Of a stretch of 64,000 bases of DNA, positions 48,587-58,015 are shown in pieces. Origin of the DNA: Glandiceps talaboti (taxonomy: Eukaryota; Hemichordata; Enteropneusta; Spengelidae). The notes beneath the pieces are model-generated. The model searched no databases. It saw only the letters and a list, made by a program, of their open reading frames with translations, and had not been told where the DNA came from. Position numbers and translations under genes: made by a program. Within the stretch, counting starts at the first letter, position 1; every line of letters begins with the position of its first letter. The stretch is from contig NC_135561.1 in assembly GCF_964340395.1 (NCBI RefSeq), positions 23,000,486 through 23,064,485 on the forward strand, given 5' to 3'.

Positions 48587-48970
48587 TTGATAGGTTTGTT
48601 GTTGTACATGACTATGTCGGCAAGCCTTGGATTTCAACACAATTTGCCCTTTTCTGGTTTTTCATTTGCCCCTGACATCGGTGATTTTAAAGAATTTCAA
48701 ATGTGGTGGCTTGAAAAGTTCAATCGTCACAGTCTGGAAAATCTAAAATTGGCACAATGGCTTGAACAATTTGAGTGGATGAACATCCATACCAGTGAAA
48801 ACAGCAAGTACCTAATAGATGGCAGTATTTACACAGTATGGTGTCGATATTGTAAATTCTCGAAAGAGAAGTCTGATTTCGCTTTGGAACGGGGAAAATT
48901 GGTTGAAAAAGACATATTTAGCGAAACCAGCAGCAGCCAGTCCCTTGGTGAAAGCCCTTGGTATAACTAG
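48587..48970 (+). CDS. Unassigned 127-codon ORF, possible transposon-type zinc-finger exon
   Basis: Non-repetitive ORF inside intron 6 on the opposite strand. It encodes FQMWWLEKFNRHSLENLKLA, then WLEQFEWMNIHT, VWCRYCKFSKEKSDFALERG and KLVEKD. W...F.W...(x)n...W/FC.yC...K..F..G resembles the TTF/BED-like N-terminus found in hAT-type transposase and C17orf113-like proteins. That is a pattern impression; only one CxxC is visible. Codon use is less biased than in the repeats. A donor-like GGTATAAC overlaps the end, so it may be a first exon, or a dead fragment. 48,240-48,586 and 48,975-49,380 show nothing else. Confidence 0.35.
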   Translation: MIGLLLYMTMSASLGFQHNLPFSGFSFAPDIGDFKEFQMWWLEKFNRHSLENLKLAQWLEQFEWMNIHTSENSKYLIDGSIYTVWCRYCKFSKEKSDFALERGKLVEKDIFSETSSSQSLGESPWYN

Positions 48971-49384
48971 TACTTAAGGGGTGATAACAAAATAGCAGAA
49001 ATGAAAATAAAGATAAATATTGTCTATCTGATAGCCAAACAAGAACTGCCATTTTCACTATTTCCGAGTTATTGCGCATTGCTCAGACAAAATGATATCG
49101 GTATTAAATCCAACCTATGATAACACTCACAAGTGCTCAGAGATGATCGGAATAATTGCTGGATGAATTAGGAATGACTTAGCTAACGATATCAGAAACA
49201 AAGCTAAATGTATTTCTATTTTGATTTATGGCGACACTGATAGAGCTATGCAGGAGTGTCAAATAGTCTACATGAGTTGAGTAGACAAACCAACTTGTAA
49301 ACTCATGGTGAATTTAGTGGGACAGAAGCATGTTCAACACGCACATGCCGAAGTTGGTGTTAGTACGACAAAAACTATATGTAA

Positions 49385-50669
49385 CAAGTCATTGAGAATG
49401 ACATAGTCCCCGCTATGATTGGGTTTTAAGGAATTATCACTACTCTGATTACGCAACAACACTTGTGAACCTAAATCAAACAGACTTAGATATGTTGTGT
49501 CTGCTTGTTGGACATGGAACATGCCTACAACAATAAAGGATTGGTCGGGTATGGGGGATCATATCACGATGAAAATGGATATGCACAATTATGTCATAGA
49601 TCACTGTCCTAATACCAACTTTGAATGTGATCTGTTCAAGCATGTCTGAGTTATTGCTATGGACATAGAAAAATCGCAAACAAACTGGCTGCCAGGTGGC
49701 CATATTGGATCGTATCACAACAACAATGAATATGCACATGTATATCACAGAACACTGTCCTAATACCAACTTTGAATGAGATCTGTTCAAGCATGTCTGA
49801 GTTATGGCTTTGGACATGGAAAATTCGCAAACAAAATGGCTGCCAGACAGCCATATTGGATCGTATCACAATGAAAATGGATATGCACATGTATGTCATA
49901 GAACACTGTCCTAATACCAACTTTGAATGAGATCTGTTCAAGCATGTCTGAGTTATGGCTTTGGACATGAAAATTCACAAACAAAATGGCTGCTAGGTTG
50001 CCATATTGGATCGTATCATGACAACAATGAATATGCACATATATGCCATAGAACACTGTCCTAATACCAACTTTGAATGAGATCTGTTCAAGCATGTCTG
50101 AGTTATGGCTTTGGACATGGAAAATTCGCAAACAAAATGGCTGCCAGACAGCCATATTGGATCGTATCACAATGAAAATGGATATGCACATGTATGTCAT
50201 AGAACACTGTCCTAATACCAACTTTGAATGAGATCTGTTCAAGCATGTCTGAGTTATGGCTTTGGACATGAAAATTCACAAACAAAATGGCTGCTAGGTT
50301 GCCATATTGGATCGTATCATGACAACAATGAATATGCACATATATGCCATAGAACACTGTCCTAATACCAACTTTGAATGAGATCTGTTCAAATATGTCT
50401 GAGTTATGGCTTTAGACAGGGAAAATTTGCAAACAAAATGGCTGCTAGGCGGCCATATTGGATCATATCATGAAACAAATTGACATGCATATGTATGCCA
50501 TTGTATGTTGCCCCTGTACCAAGTTTGAAAAAAATCAGTCCAGGCATCTCCAAGAAACAGCTGCGGACGGACGGACGGACGGACGGACGGACGGACAGAC
50601 AGACGGACGCACGGACAGACGGAACCCAATCCATAAGTCCCCATCCCGGACTTCGTCCGGCGGGGACTA
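49385..50669 (-). mobile_element. Family A composite repeat, copy A4
   Basis: Complete copy with TAGTCCCCGCTATGATTGGG at its left end, six 151-bp monomers and (GGAC)n at 50,566-50,620, ending TCCGGCGGGGACTA. Monomers alternate between two subtypes (CAATGAAAATGG and GACAACAATGAA), giving a 302-bp period. Copies A5 and A6 follow head to tail. Confidence 0.85.
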
Positions 50670-51001
50670 GCAAGTCATTGAGAATGACATAGTCCCCGCT
50701 ATGATTGGGTTTTAAAGAACTGGCAGTTTATGTTGTCATTTTCAAACTTTGAATGAGATCTGTTCAGGCATGTCTGAGTTATGGCTTTGGACAGGGAAAA
50801 TTTGAAAACAAAATGGCTGCTAGGCGGCCATATTGGATTGTATCATGAAACAAATTGACGTGCATATGTATGCCATACTATGTTGCCCCTGTTTGAAAAA
50901 AATCGGTCCAGGTATCTCCAAGAAACGGCTCCGGACGGACGGACAGATGGACGGAACCCAATCCATAAGTCCCCATCCCGGACTTCGTCCGGCGGGGACT
51001 A
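50670..51001 (-). mobile_element. Family A composite repeat, copy A5 (short form)
   Basis: 332 bp with both ends intact but only a partial monomer and a shortened (GGAC)n block. It abuts A4 and A6 directly. Confidence 0.85.
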
Positions 51002-51333
51002 GCAAGTCATTGAGAATGACATAGTCCCCGCTATGATTGGGTTTTAAAGAACTGGCAGTTTATGTTGTCATTTTCAAACTTTGAATGAGATCTGTTCAGG
51101 CATGTCTGAGTTATGGCTTTGGACAGGGAAAATTTGAAAACAAAATGGCTGCTAGGCGGCCATATTGGATTGTATCATGAAACAAATTGACGTGCATATG
51201 TATGCCATACTATGTTGCCCCTGTTTGAAAAAAATCGGTCCAGGTATCTCCAAGAAACGGCTCCGGACGGACGGACAGATGGACGGAACCCAATCCATAA
51301 GTCCCCATCCCGGACTTCGTCCGGCGGGGACTA
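51002..51333 (-). mobile_element. Family A composite repeat, copy A6 (short form)
   Basis: By eye identical to A5 over 332 bp. Ends CGGGGACTAACAAAG. Identity implies a recent tandem duplication. 51,340-51,755 holds unassigned intron 6 sequence. Confidence 0.85.
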
Positions 51334-51759
51334 ACAAAGTTGATGAAAGTTGAAAGCAGAAACTTATGGAATTTGGAGCAGATGGTGCGTCTGTCAATTG
51401 GTCGAAACAGGAATGTATACACTTTACCCAGGGACGAAGTAAGACAATAATACCATATCACTTCACTGTTAAACTGTTACAATGCTTACCATGAAGTATG
51501 TACGGTAAACTTTCTGATGCGTAATAGCAATGTTATGAGGGTTTTATTTCGTTTATTATTTGCCGTGGAAATAGGTGTACATAATCCCAAGTATGTAGGG
51601 ATCACAAAAGCCGAGTGAAGTCGAGGATGGCAAGCTTTCCTGTGCTGAGAATAGGAAACAGGCATTTGAACAACATTTTTGACAACTAATTTTCACTGGA
51701 ACTTGAAAAATCACAGCTAAATTTCTTGCATAACTCATGAAATTGCAAGACTTAACCCT

Positions 51760-52193
51760 TACGGAAGGCAATCAGTTTAAATCTGGTGACACCTAATTTG
51801 CATATCACTGATGAGATCATTATATGCTTAATATTTCTTCATCTTTTCACCCCATATAAATCCCCATTAAATTTCAGCCTAATCTGCTGAGTAGTTTTGG
51901 AATTTAAGATTTTTGACCAAAAAGACACATTTTTAGCCCTAATTTGCATATTACTGATGAAATCATCATGTCATGGACAAATCTTAATTTGTACACCCCT
52001 AAGAATGTTCACACCAAATTTCAGGTCAATCTGCCCAGTAGTTTTGGAGTATAACTTTCTTGACCAAAAATCCATATTTTGACCAACACACATCTCTGAT
52101 GCCATCATTTTCATTTGTACAATTTCCCATCTACACGCCCTTAGTAATGTCCCCACTAAATACTATAATAAATGGCTGTTTTTCACTTTAAGT

Positions 52194-52248
<55 letters not shown>

Positions 52249-52325
52249 TCACAGACAGACACAGATATTTCACCATGCCTATAGCACTACTGAACCTAGT
52301 TCAGTTGTGCTAATTAAACTATGTA
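51760..52325 (+). mobile_element. Family C composite repeat, copy C5 (3' part)
   Basis: Units of TTTGCATATCACTGATGAGA and TTTTTGACCAAAAAGACAC, (AC)n at 52,196-52,244, then AGCACTACTGAACC, AGTTCAG and TTGTGCTAA. Confidence 0.7.
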
Positions 52326-52629
52326 CACACCACACACCCCATTGAAATCCAACCTGTTATTTTTTTTATAAAGAAGGTTATGTTATGTTATTGTTTATTA
52401 AAGTATCCTATGTGGCCTTAACAAATTATACCATACTTCATTAAAATTTACTAAGAAAAGGAGCCACATTCAGCCCTCAGGCTTTATATATAGGACACAA
52501 AGATTATCAAATTAAATACATATAAATAAATAAATATTACAAACATCTAGATTGTAATTAAAGGTTTTCCTAAGGTTAAAGGCCTCGTGTATAAAGTAAT
52601 GGGAAATTTTATCATTAAATGTCTTAAGA

Positions 52630-52704
52630 CCATCAGTCTGGCAGATTTTTACTTTAAGTTGTTTACACACACACACGCACGCACACACGCACGCACGCAC
52701 ACAC

Positions 52705-52750
<46 letters not shown>

Positions 52751-52805
52751 CATTTTGTGACACCTAAAGCCCTACTGAACTACCAGTTTTAACTGTGCTA
52801 AAATG
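52630..52805 (+). mobile_element. Family C composite repeat, copy C6 (3' end only)
   Basis: TTTTTACTTTAAGTTGTTTAC, an (AC)n/(GCAC)n block at 52,665-52,748, then CCCTACTGAACTACCAGTTT and TGTGCTAAAA. It lies 36 bp downstream of the exon 6 donor. Confidence 0.6.
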
Positions 52806-52841
52806 GAAAAAAAAAACATTTGGTCGAGTAAGCTGACTTAC

Positions 52842-53145
52842 AGATCACCATAGGGCCTGATTCGAATACCACCAACTGCAAAGTTGTGATTAGCTCCAAA
52901 CACTGGAGTAGATAAGAATGTAGCTCTACCATCGTTCTCTTCTCTCGTCAGTACAGTGTATAAAATTTCCCAGGTTGGAAAGTTGGTGTCCTCTCGATAT
53001 GTCATAATGTCAACACTAACATAATCACTGTCTAATTCATTGCGATCCCATGTGACAGTTAAATCATGGCCGGCTCGATTCCATTTACTCAGATATGCAT
53101 CAATACGCTGGACCCTGGGTATAACTTTACCAAGCAATGGAGGCT
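52842..53145 (-). CDS. Mesh-like gene, exon 6 (linker beta domain)
   Basis: Acceptor ctctacacacag, donor CT|gtaagt; phase 1 to 2. It encodes PPLLGKVIPRVQRIDAYLSK, HDLTVTWDRNELDSDYVSVD and VFGANHNFAVGGIRIRP. This is the conserved segment between the IPT-like and AMOP regions in Mesh-type proteins; no Pfam name comes to mind. Confidence 0.9.
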
Positions 53146-53299
53146 CTGTGTGTAGAGTACAAAAAAAACCCAAATCACTGCATCATTCAGTCTATTCTGT
53201 TTTTGGCTCAGATCTATATCAGCACATTCATGCTTTCCTGCATTCAGGGCATTCAAGCAAAATAATGAGAAGATACTCATTCCATTTACTCATTAACAC

Positions 53300-53398
53300 T
53301 GACACATTCACACACATTCACACACACACATTCACACACACACACACACACAAATACATACACATGCACAAACACAAATACAAATACATACACATGCA

Positions 53399-53439
<41 letters not shown>

Positions 53440-53453
53440 GCACAAATGCATGA

Positions 53454-53489
<36 letters not shown>

Positions 53490-53505
53490 ACACGCACACA
53501 GGCAC
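53300..53505. repeat. Compound (AC)n microsatellite in intron 5
   Basis: Broken AC repeats with ATAC, GCAC and AAAC variants filling much of this short intron. Confidence 0.95.
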
Positions 53506-53663
53506 AAACCACACATGAATTTGTGTTTAAACATAAATTTGAGTCCAATGAAATCCAATGGACCATACTTTTTAAATTCCCTTGACTGAGAAAAATGTTG
53601 CTTTCATTCCAGTCTATACCGACAAGTCACACAATATATAAATTAAGATTAGAATATACTAAC

Positions 53664-53912
53664 CAATGATCCAACGGCCATTGTATGGGTATGACAAACC
53701 ACCATCAAATGATAGATCAACTCTGACATCACCAATCTCATAAAATGGTGGAGTCACACATCTTAGTCTCATCACAGAGGAATAGGAACAATTAAACTCT
53801 TGTATTCCAACTCTGACAAAGTAGTTTCTGCTTCTATCCCAACATGATCCACTAACAAACATTTCATCGCCACCCAATAAATTACCCCAAAGTGGAAAAA
53901 ATGATAAACGAC
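53664..53912 (-). CDS. Mesh-like gene, exon 5 (IPT/TIG-like segment)
   Basis: Acceptor ttttttcgaag, donor G|gttagt; phase 1 to 1. It encodes RLSFFPLWGNLLGGDEMFVS, GSCWDRSRNYFVRVG, LRCVTPPFYEIGDVRVDLSF and DGGLSYPYNGRWI. GG..V.V.G.C with C.TPP...G.V.V.LS.DGG has the IPT/TIG immunoglobulin-like pattern. Confidence 0.9.
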
Positions 53913-53930
53913 CTTCGAAAAAAAGAAAAA

Positions 53931-54706
53931 CAAGTCATTAAAAATGACATAGTCCCCGCTATGATTGGGTTTTAAGGAACTGGCAGTTTATGTTGTCATT
54001 TTCAAACCTGGTTAATGTTGTTTAGCCTCATATGGTTGTTTTTGATATCACTAGTCTGTTCAAGCATGTCTGAGTCATGGCTTTGGCCATATCGGATTGT
54101 ATCATGACGAAAATGGATATGCACATGTATGTCATAGAACACTGTGCTAATACCAACTTTGAATGAGATCTGTTCAAGCATGTCTGAGTTATGGCTTTGG
54201 ACATGGAAAATTCGCAAACAAAATGGCTGCTAGGTGGCCATATTGGATCGTATCACGACAACAATGAATATGCACATGTATGTTATAGAACACTGTCCTA
54301 ATATCAACTTTGAATGAGATCTGTTCAAGTATGTCTGAGTTATGGCTTTGGACATGGAAAATTCGCAAACAAAATGGCTGCTAGGTGGCCATATTGGATC
54401 GTATCACGACAACAATGAATATGCACATGTATGTTATAGAACACTGTCCTAATACCAACTTTGAATGAGATCTGTTCAAGCATGTCTGAGTTATGGCTTT
54501 GGACATGGAAAATTCGCAAACAAAATGGCTGCTAGGTGGCCATATTGGATCGTATCATGACAACAATGAATATGCACATGTATGTTATAGAACACTGTCC
54601 TAATACCAACTTTGAATGAGATCTGTTCAAGCATGTCTGAGTTATGGCTTTGGACATGGAAATTTCGCAAACAAAATGGCTGCCAGGCAGCCATACTGGA
54701 TCGTAT
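53931..54706 (-). mobile_element. Family A composite repeat, copy A7 (proximal end missing)
   Basis: Left end TAGTCCCCGCTATGATTGGG present, about four monomers, then cut off in mid-monomer by (CTCTA)n at 54,707. Its left end lies 18 bp from exon 5. Confidence 0.8.
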
Positions 54707-54816
54707 ACTCTACTCTACTCTACTCTACTCTACTCTACTCTACTCTACTCTACTCTACTCTACTCTACTCTACTCTACCCTACTCTACCCCACCCCACCC
54801 TACCCTACCCTACCCT
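54707..54816. repeat. (CTCTA)n pentamer microsatellite
   Basis: About 20 units, degrading into CCCTA/CCCCA at the right. It sits 50 bp downstream of the exon 4 donor. Confidence 0.95.
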
Positions 54817-54867
54817 GGACTATACTTTGTCAAGCCTGTATTGTGCTTAGCAAAGTGTTGACCTTAC

Positions 54868-55030
54868 CAGTACCACTGCAACCACCACTTTCCATAGTGT
54901 AGCCATCAATTCTATAGGCATAACGACCAGGTTCTTCTACATTACTTGAGTATGGTAAGTTGATGACACTTGATGTCCTTGATCCACCATAAGTGGTATA
55001 ACGTAGTCCATCACCAGCATTGAAACCAAT
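54868..55030 (-). CDS. Mesh-like gene, exon 4 (NIDO C-terminal part)
   Basis: Acceptor taattgctgtag, donor G|gtaagg; starts phase 0. It encodes IGFNAGDGLRYTTYGGSRTS, VINLPYSSNVEEPGRYAYRI and DGYTMESGGCSG. FNAGDG and G.Y.Y.I are NIDO landmarks. Confidence 0.92.
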
Positions 55031-55135
55031 CTACAGCAATTAAACAAGTGTTAATCATCACTACAGTTATATATTATTACACTGAGTCCATCATCATTGA
55101 AACCAATCTACTATATAAGGGAGCCTTCAGTAATT

Positions 55136-55145
<10 letters not shown>

Positions 55146-55166
<21 letters not shown>

Positions 55167-55178
55167 TGGGGGGGGGGG
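55146..55178. repeat. (GT)n and poly-G
   Basis: Short microsatellite in intron 3. Confidence 0.9.
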
Positions 55179-55354
55179 GGTTATATATTACAAATAAGGT
55201 TTCAGATTGAGAGGCAGGCCACTTTTAAGATCAGATGTAAACTGAAAGTGCTACCTTGGGTTAGTTTCTCAATACCTTGTGTATTGTATTGTGTAAGGAG
55301 ATTACTATTTTGGCAATTTTACCACAGAAATGCTTTGCTGGACTTTCCAGGGAT

Positions 55355-55745
55355 GTAAGTAATGGCCATTCAAGGCCAAGGTCAAGCTCTTGCCTAAAAT
55401 GAATTAGTTCATATTTGATGGAATATGGGTGTAGACACTTGAATGGTGTCACTAGTCTACACATTACACATACAAAGCTACGATGAATATTGCGAAAAAA
55501 CAACAACTATATTTGGCCACCATTTGACCATATTTGATTCAATCACAAAGCAAATATGGCAGCCACTTGGACATATTTGATTCAGTTGCAAAACAAAGTG
55601 ACATGCATATGTCTAACATATAGTATGTTACCTTGGTGCAAGGTTTGGTTGAAAACAGTTGATGCATGCCAGATATATGAGTGTGCACACACAGATGGAT
55701 GGTTTGACAGAGCACAATGTAATAGCCCCCAGTGGCACTGGTAAC
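55355..55745. mobile_element. Family B composite repeat, copy B3
   Basis: Contains CATTCAAGGCCAAGGTCAAG, ATATTTGGCCACCATTTGA, GTTACCTTGGTGCAAGGTTT and GATGCATGCCAGATATATGA, ending CAATGTAATAGCCCCCAGTG. 55,750-56,090 is unassigned intron sequence. Confidence 0.6.
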
Positions 55746-56109
55746 ATATTACATTAACATTAGGTCTAAACAGAATTATACCTGTCCAATAAATAACTTG
55801 TACAATTTTTGACAAACATTTTTTAAGACTAGCATGCTTAAACAAAATCCTTAACTCAAAGAAAAGTAGCAATTTGATAAGTATGTATTCAGTTACTCAC
55901 TAAACACATGAACCAAGTTCAAATACATTTCATTGAATGTGTAAATGTTGGAATTGTCTGATGGATGGTTTAGTATGATACATATGTTGTTCATTAAGAG
56001 TTCAAAGTAGCAGGATAAATGATTGCAGTACTGCAGTGCTAGTATATAGTAGGTGGACATTTTCACAGGCTGGCAGGAGAAATGATTACAGTACTGCTAG
56101 TAGGTGTAA

Positions 56110-56895
56110 TAGGCAATGGTTGAAGCACTACCCTCTACACAGTGTAATAGGCAAGGGTTGAAGTGTTACCCTCTACACAGTGTAATAGGCAAGGGTTGAA
56201 GTGTTACCCTCTACACAGTGTACCTAATAAGCAAGGGTTGAAGTGTTACCCTCTACACAGTGTAACAGGCAAGGGTTGAAGTGTTACCCTTTACACAGTG
56301 TACCTAATAGGCAAGGGTTGAAGTGTTACCCCCTACACAGTGTACCTAATAGGCATGGGTTGAAGTGTTACCCTCTACACAGTGTAATAGGCAATGGTTG
56401 AAGTGTTACCCTCTACACAGTGTAATAGGCAAGGGTTGAAGTGTTACCCCCTACACAGTGTACCTAATAGGCAAGGGTTGAAGTGTTACCCTCTACACAG
56501 TGTAATAGGCAATGGTTGAAGTGTTACCCTCTACACAGTGTAATAGGCAAGGGTTGAAGTGTTACCCCCTACACAGTGTACCTAATAGGCAAGGGTTGAA
56601 GTGTTACCCTCTACACAGTGTAATAGGCAATGGTTGAAGTGTTACCCTCTACACAGTGTAATAGGCAAGGGTTGAAGTGTTACCCCCTACACAGTGTACC
56701 TAATAGGCAATGGTTGAAGTGTTACCCTCTACACAGTGTAATAGGCAATGGTTGAAGTGTTACCCCCTACACAGTGTACCTAATAGGCAAGGGTTGAAGT
56801 GTTACCCTCTACACAGTGTAATAGGCAATGGTTGAAGTGTTACCCTCTACACAGTGTAATAGGCAATGGTTGAAGTGTTACCCTCTACAGTGTAA
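56110..56895. repeat. 38/42-bp minisatellite in intron 3
   Basis: About 20 units of GGCAAGGGTTGAAGTGTTAC plus CCTCTACACAGTGTAATA, with a longer form carrying ACCTAATA. Unit types recur in threes, giving a roughly 118-bp higher-order period in the right half. Confidence 0.93.
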
Positions 56896-56976
56896 TACAA
56901 AAGATTGTTCTGTATTAAAGCTAAAATTTAACACAGTTGTTTATCTATATTACTAGTAACTGATTTGTCACATTAC

Positions 56977-57114
56977 CTGGGCTGGAGTGCCACCAGTACC
57001 AGTATAAGGACTTCCTCCACTCTCTGTACCCGTTGTCCACTCTACTCTCCTGTAGCTGGTGATTATGAATGTCTTGCGTTCATCTGATGTCAACACAACC
57101 TGGAACGTGTTCCT
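56977..57114 (-). CDS. Mesh-like gene, exon 3 (NIDO middle)
   Basis: Acceptor tatactcacag, donor CAG|gtaatg; 46 codons, phase 0 to 0. It encodes RNTFQVVLTSDERKTFIITS, VEWTTGTESGGSPYTGTGGT and PAQ. NTFQVVL.T and W.TG..SGG are NIDO core motifs. Confidence 0.93.
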
Positions 57115-57471
57115 CTGTGAGTATAAAATAACAAAGTTGTAGTTTTAATGACTGCAAATAGAGTCAAGACTTAAATCACTTGATAGTCATAGCAAGTAAT
57201 GTTTTACAGCTCTAACAGAATAAACTTTGGCTGTAGTTAACTTAATAGCAAAGTGTGGTCTGGAAATGCAATAATTCAATTTGATTAGCATTGAAATGTA
57301 AAGTTATAGAATTGATGATATTAACGATATTATAAAATAATGTAATCTCCAATTTTTTTTGGTTGTATTAGTTTTACCTAGTATGATTGTTCCTGCTACA
57401 GTGCTAGTAAGGATAGGTTGATGTAATCATGTTGGCCCTGTGATTTGTACACATTTCAAATCCATTCAATC

Positions 57472-57476
<5 letters not shown>

Positions 57477-57535
<59 letters not shown>
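57477..57535. repeat. (AC)n microsatellite in intron 2
   Basis: Dinucleotide run. The rest of intron 2 is unremarkable. Confidence 0.95.
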
Positions 57536-57537
<2 letters not shown>

Positions 57538-57742
57538 CTTATGACTTAATGTATTCAATTCATTCAATTACATTCACATACAGTCACACTACTTAATATG
57601 TATTAAAGACATTAAACTGAGCTCAGACTATAGAGTTAATGAAAACATAATATGCACATTGATGATCAAATCACACCAGTATGTGACATAGTTGATTATT
57701 TCATTTATCTGTTCATTCCCAGTCTTTCTTTAAGCAACTCAC

Positions 57743-57985
57743 ATTGTCTTGTTGGTTGTTGTTGTCAGTTCTACCATAAAAACTGACTTCTTCCCATGTT
57801 GCAACGTAACACCACAGGGCAACATAGTCTTGTTCAGTATTGAAGTACTTCCTTACATCTTCTGTGGCTTTGTTGATGACGGACCTTTCTGTGGTCTGTC
57901 TGTAGTAGATATTACCTCTACGTGTTGTGTCAACATTTCCCCAGAAAGCAGCGATTATATGGGCTTGCTTTTCATCAGGATCAAC
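57743..57985 (-). CDS. Mesh-like gene, exon 2 (NIDO)
   Basis: Acceptor gttcttttatag, donor AAT|gtgagt; 81 codons, phase 0 to 0. It encodes VDPDEKQAHIIAAFWGNVDT, RRGNIYYRQTTERSVINKAT and DYVALWCYVATWEEVSFYG. AFW.NVDT..G.IYYR and VATWE.V.FYG identify NIDO. Confidence 0.93.
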
Positions 57986-58015
57986 CTATAAAAGAACAAG
58001 CGATCTATCGGTCAG

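Noticed and set aside
54612-54902. LLYSTLLYSTLL ORFs
   Set aside because: Translation of the (CTCTA)n microsatellite running into family A sequence.
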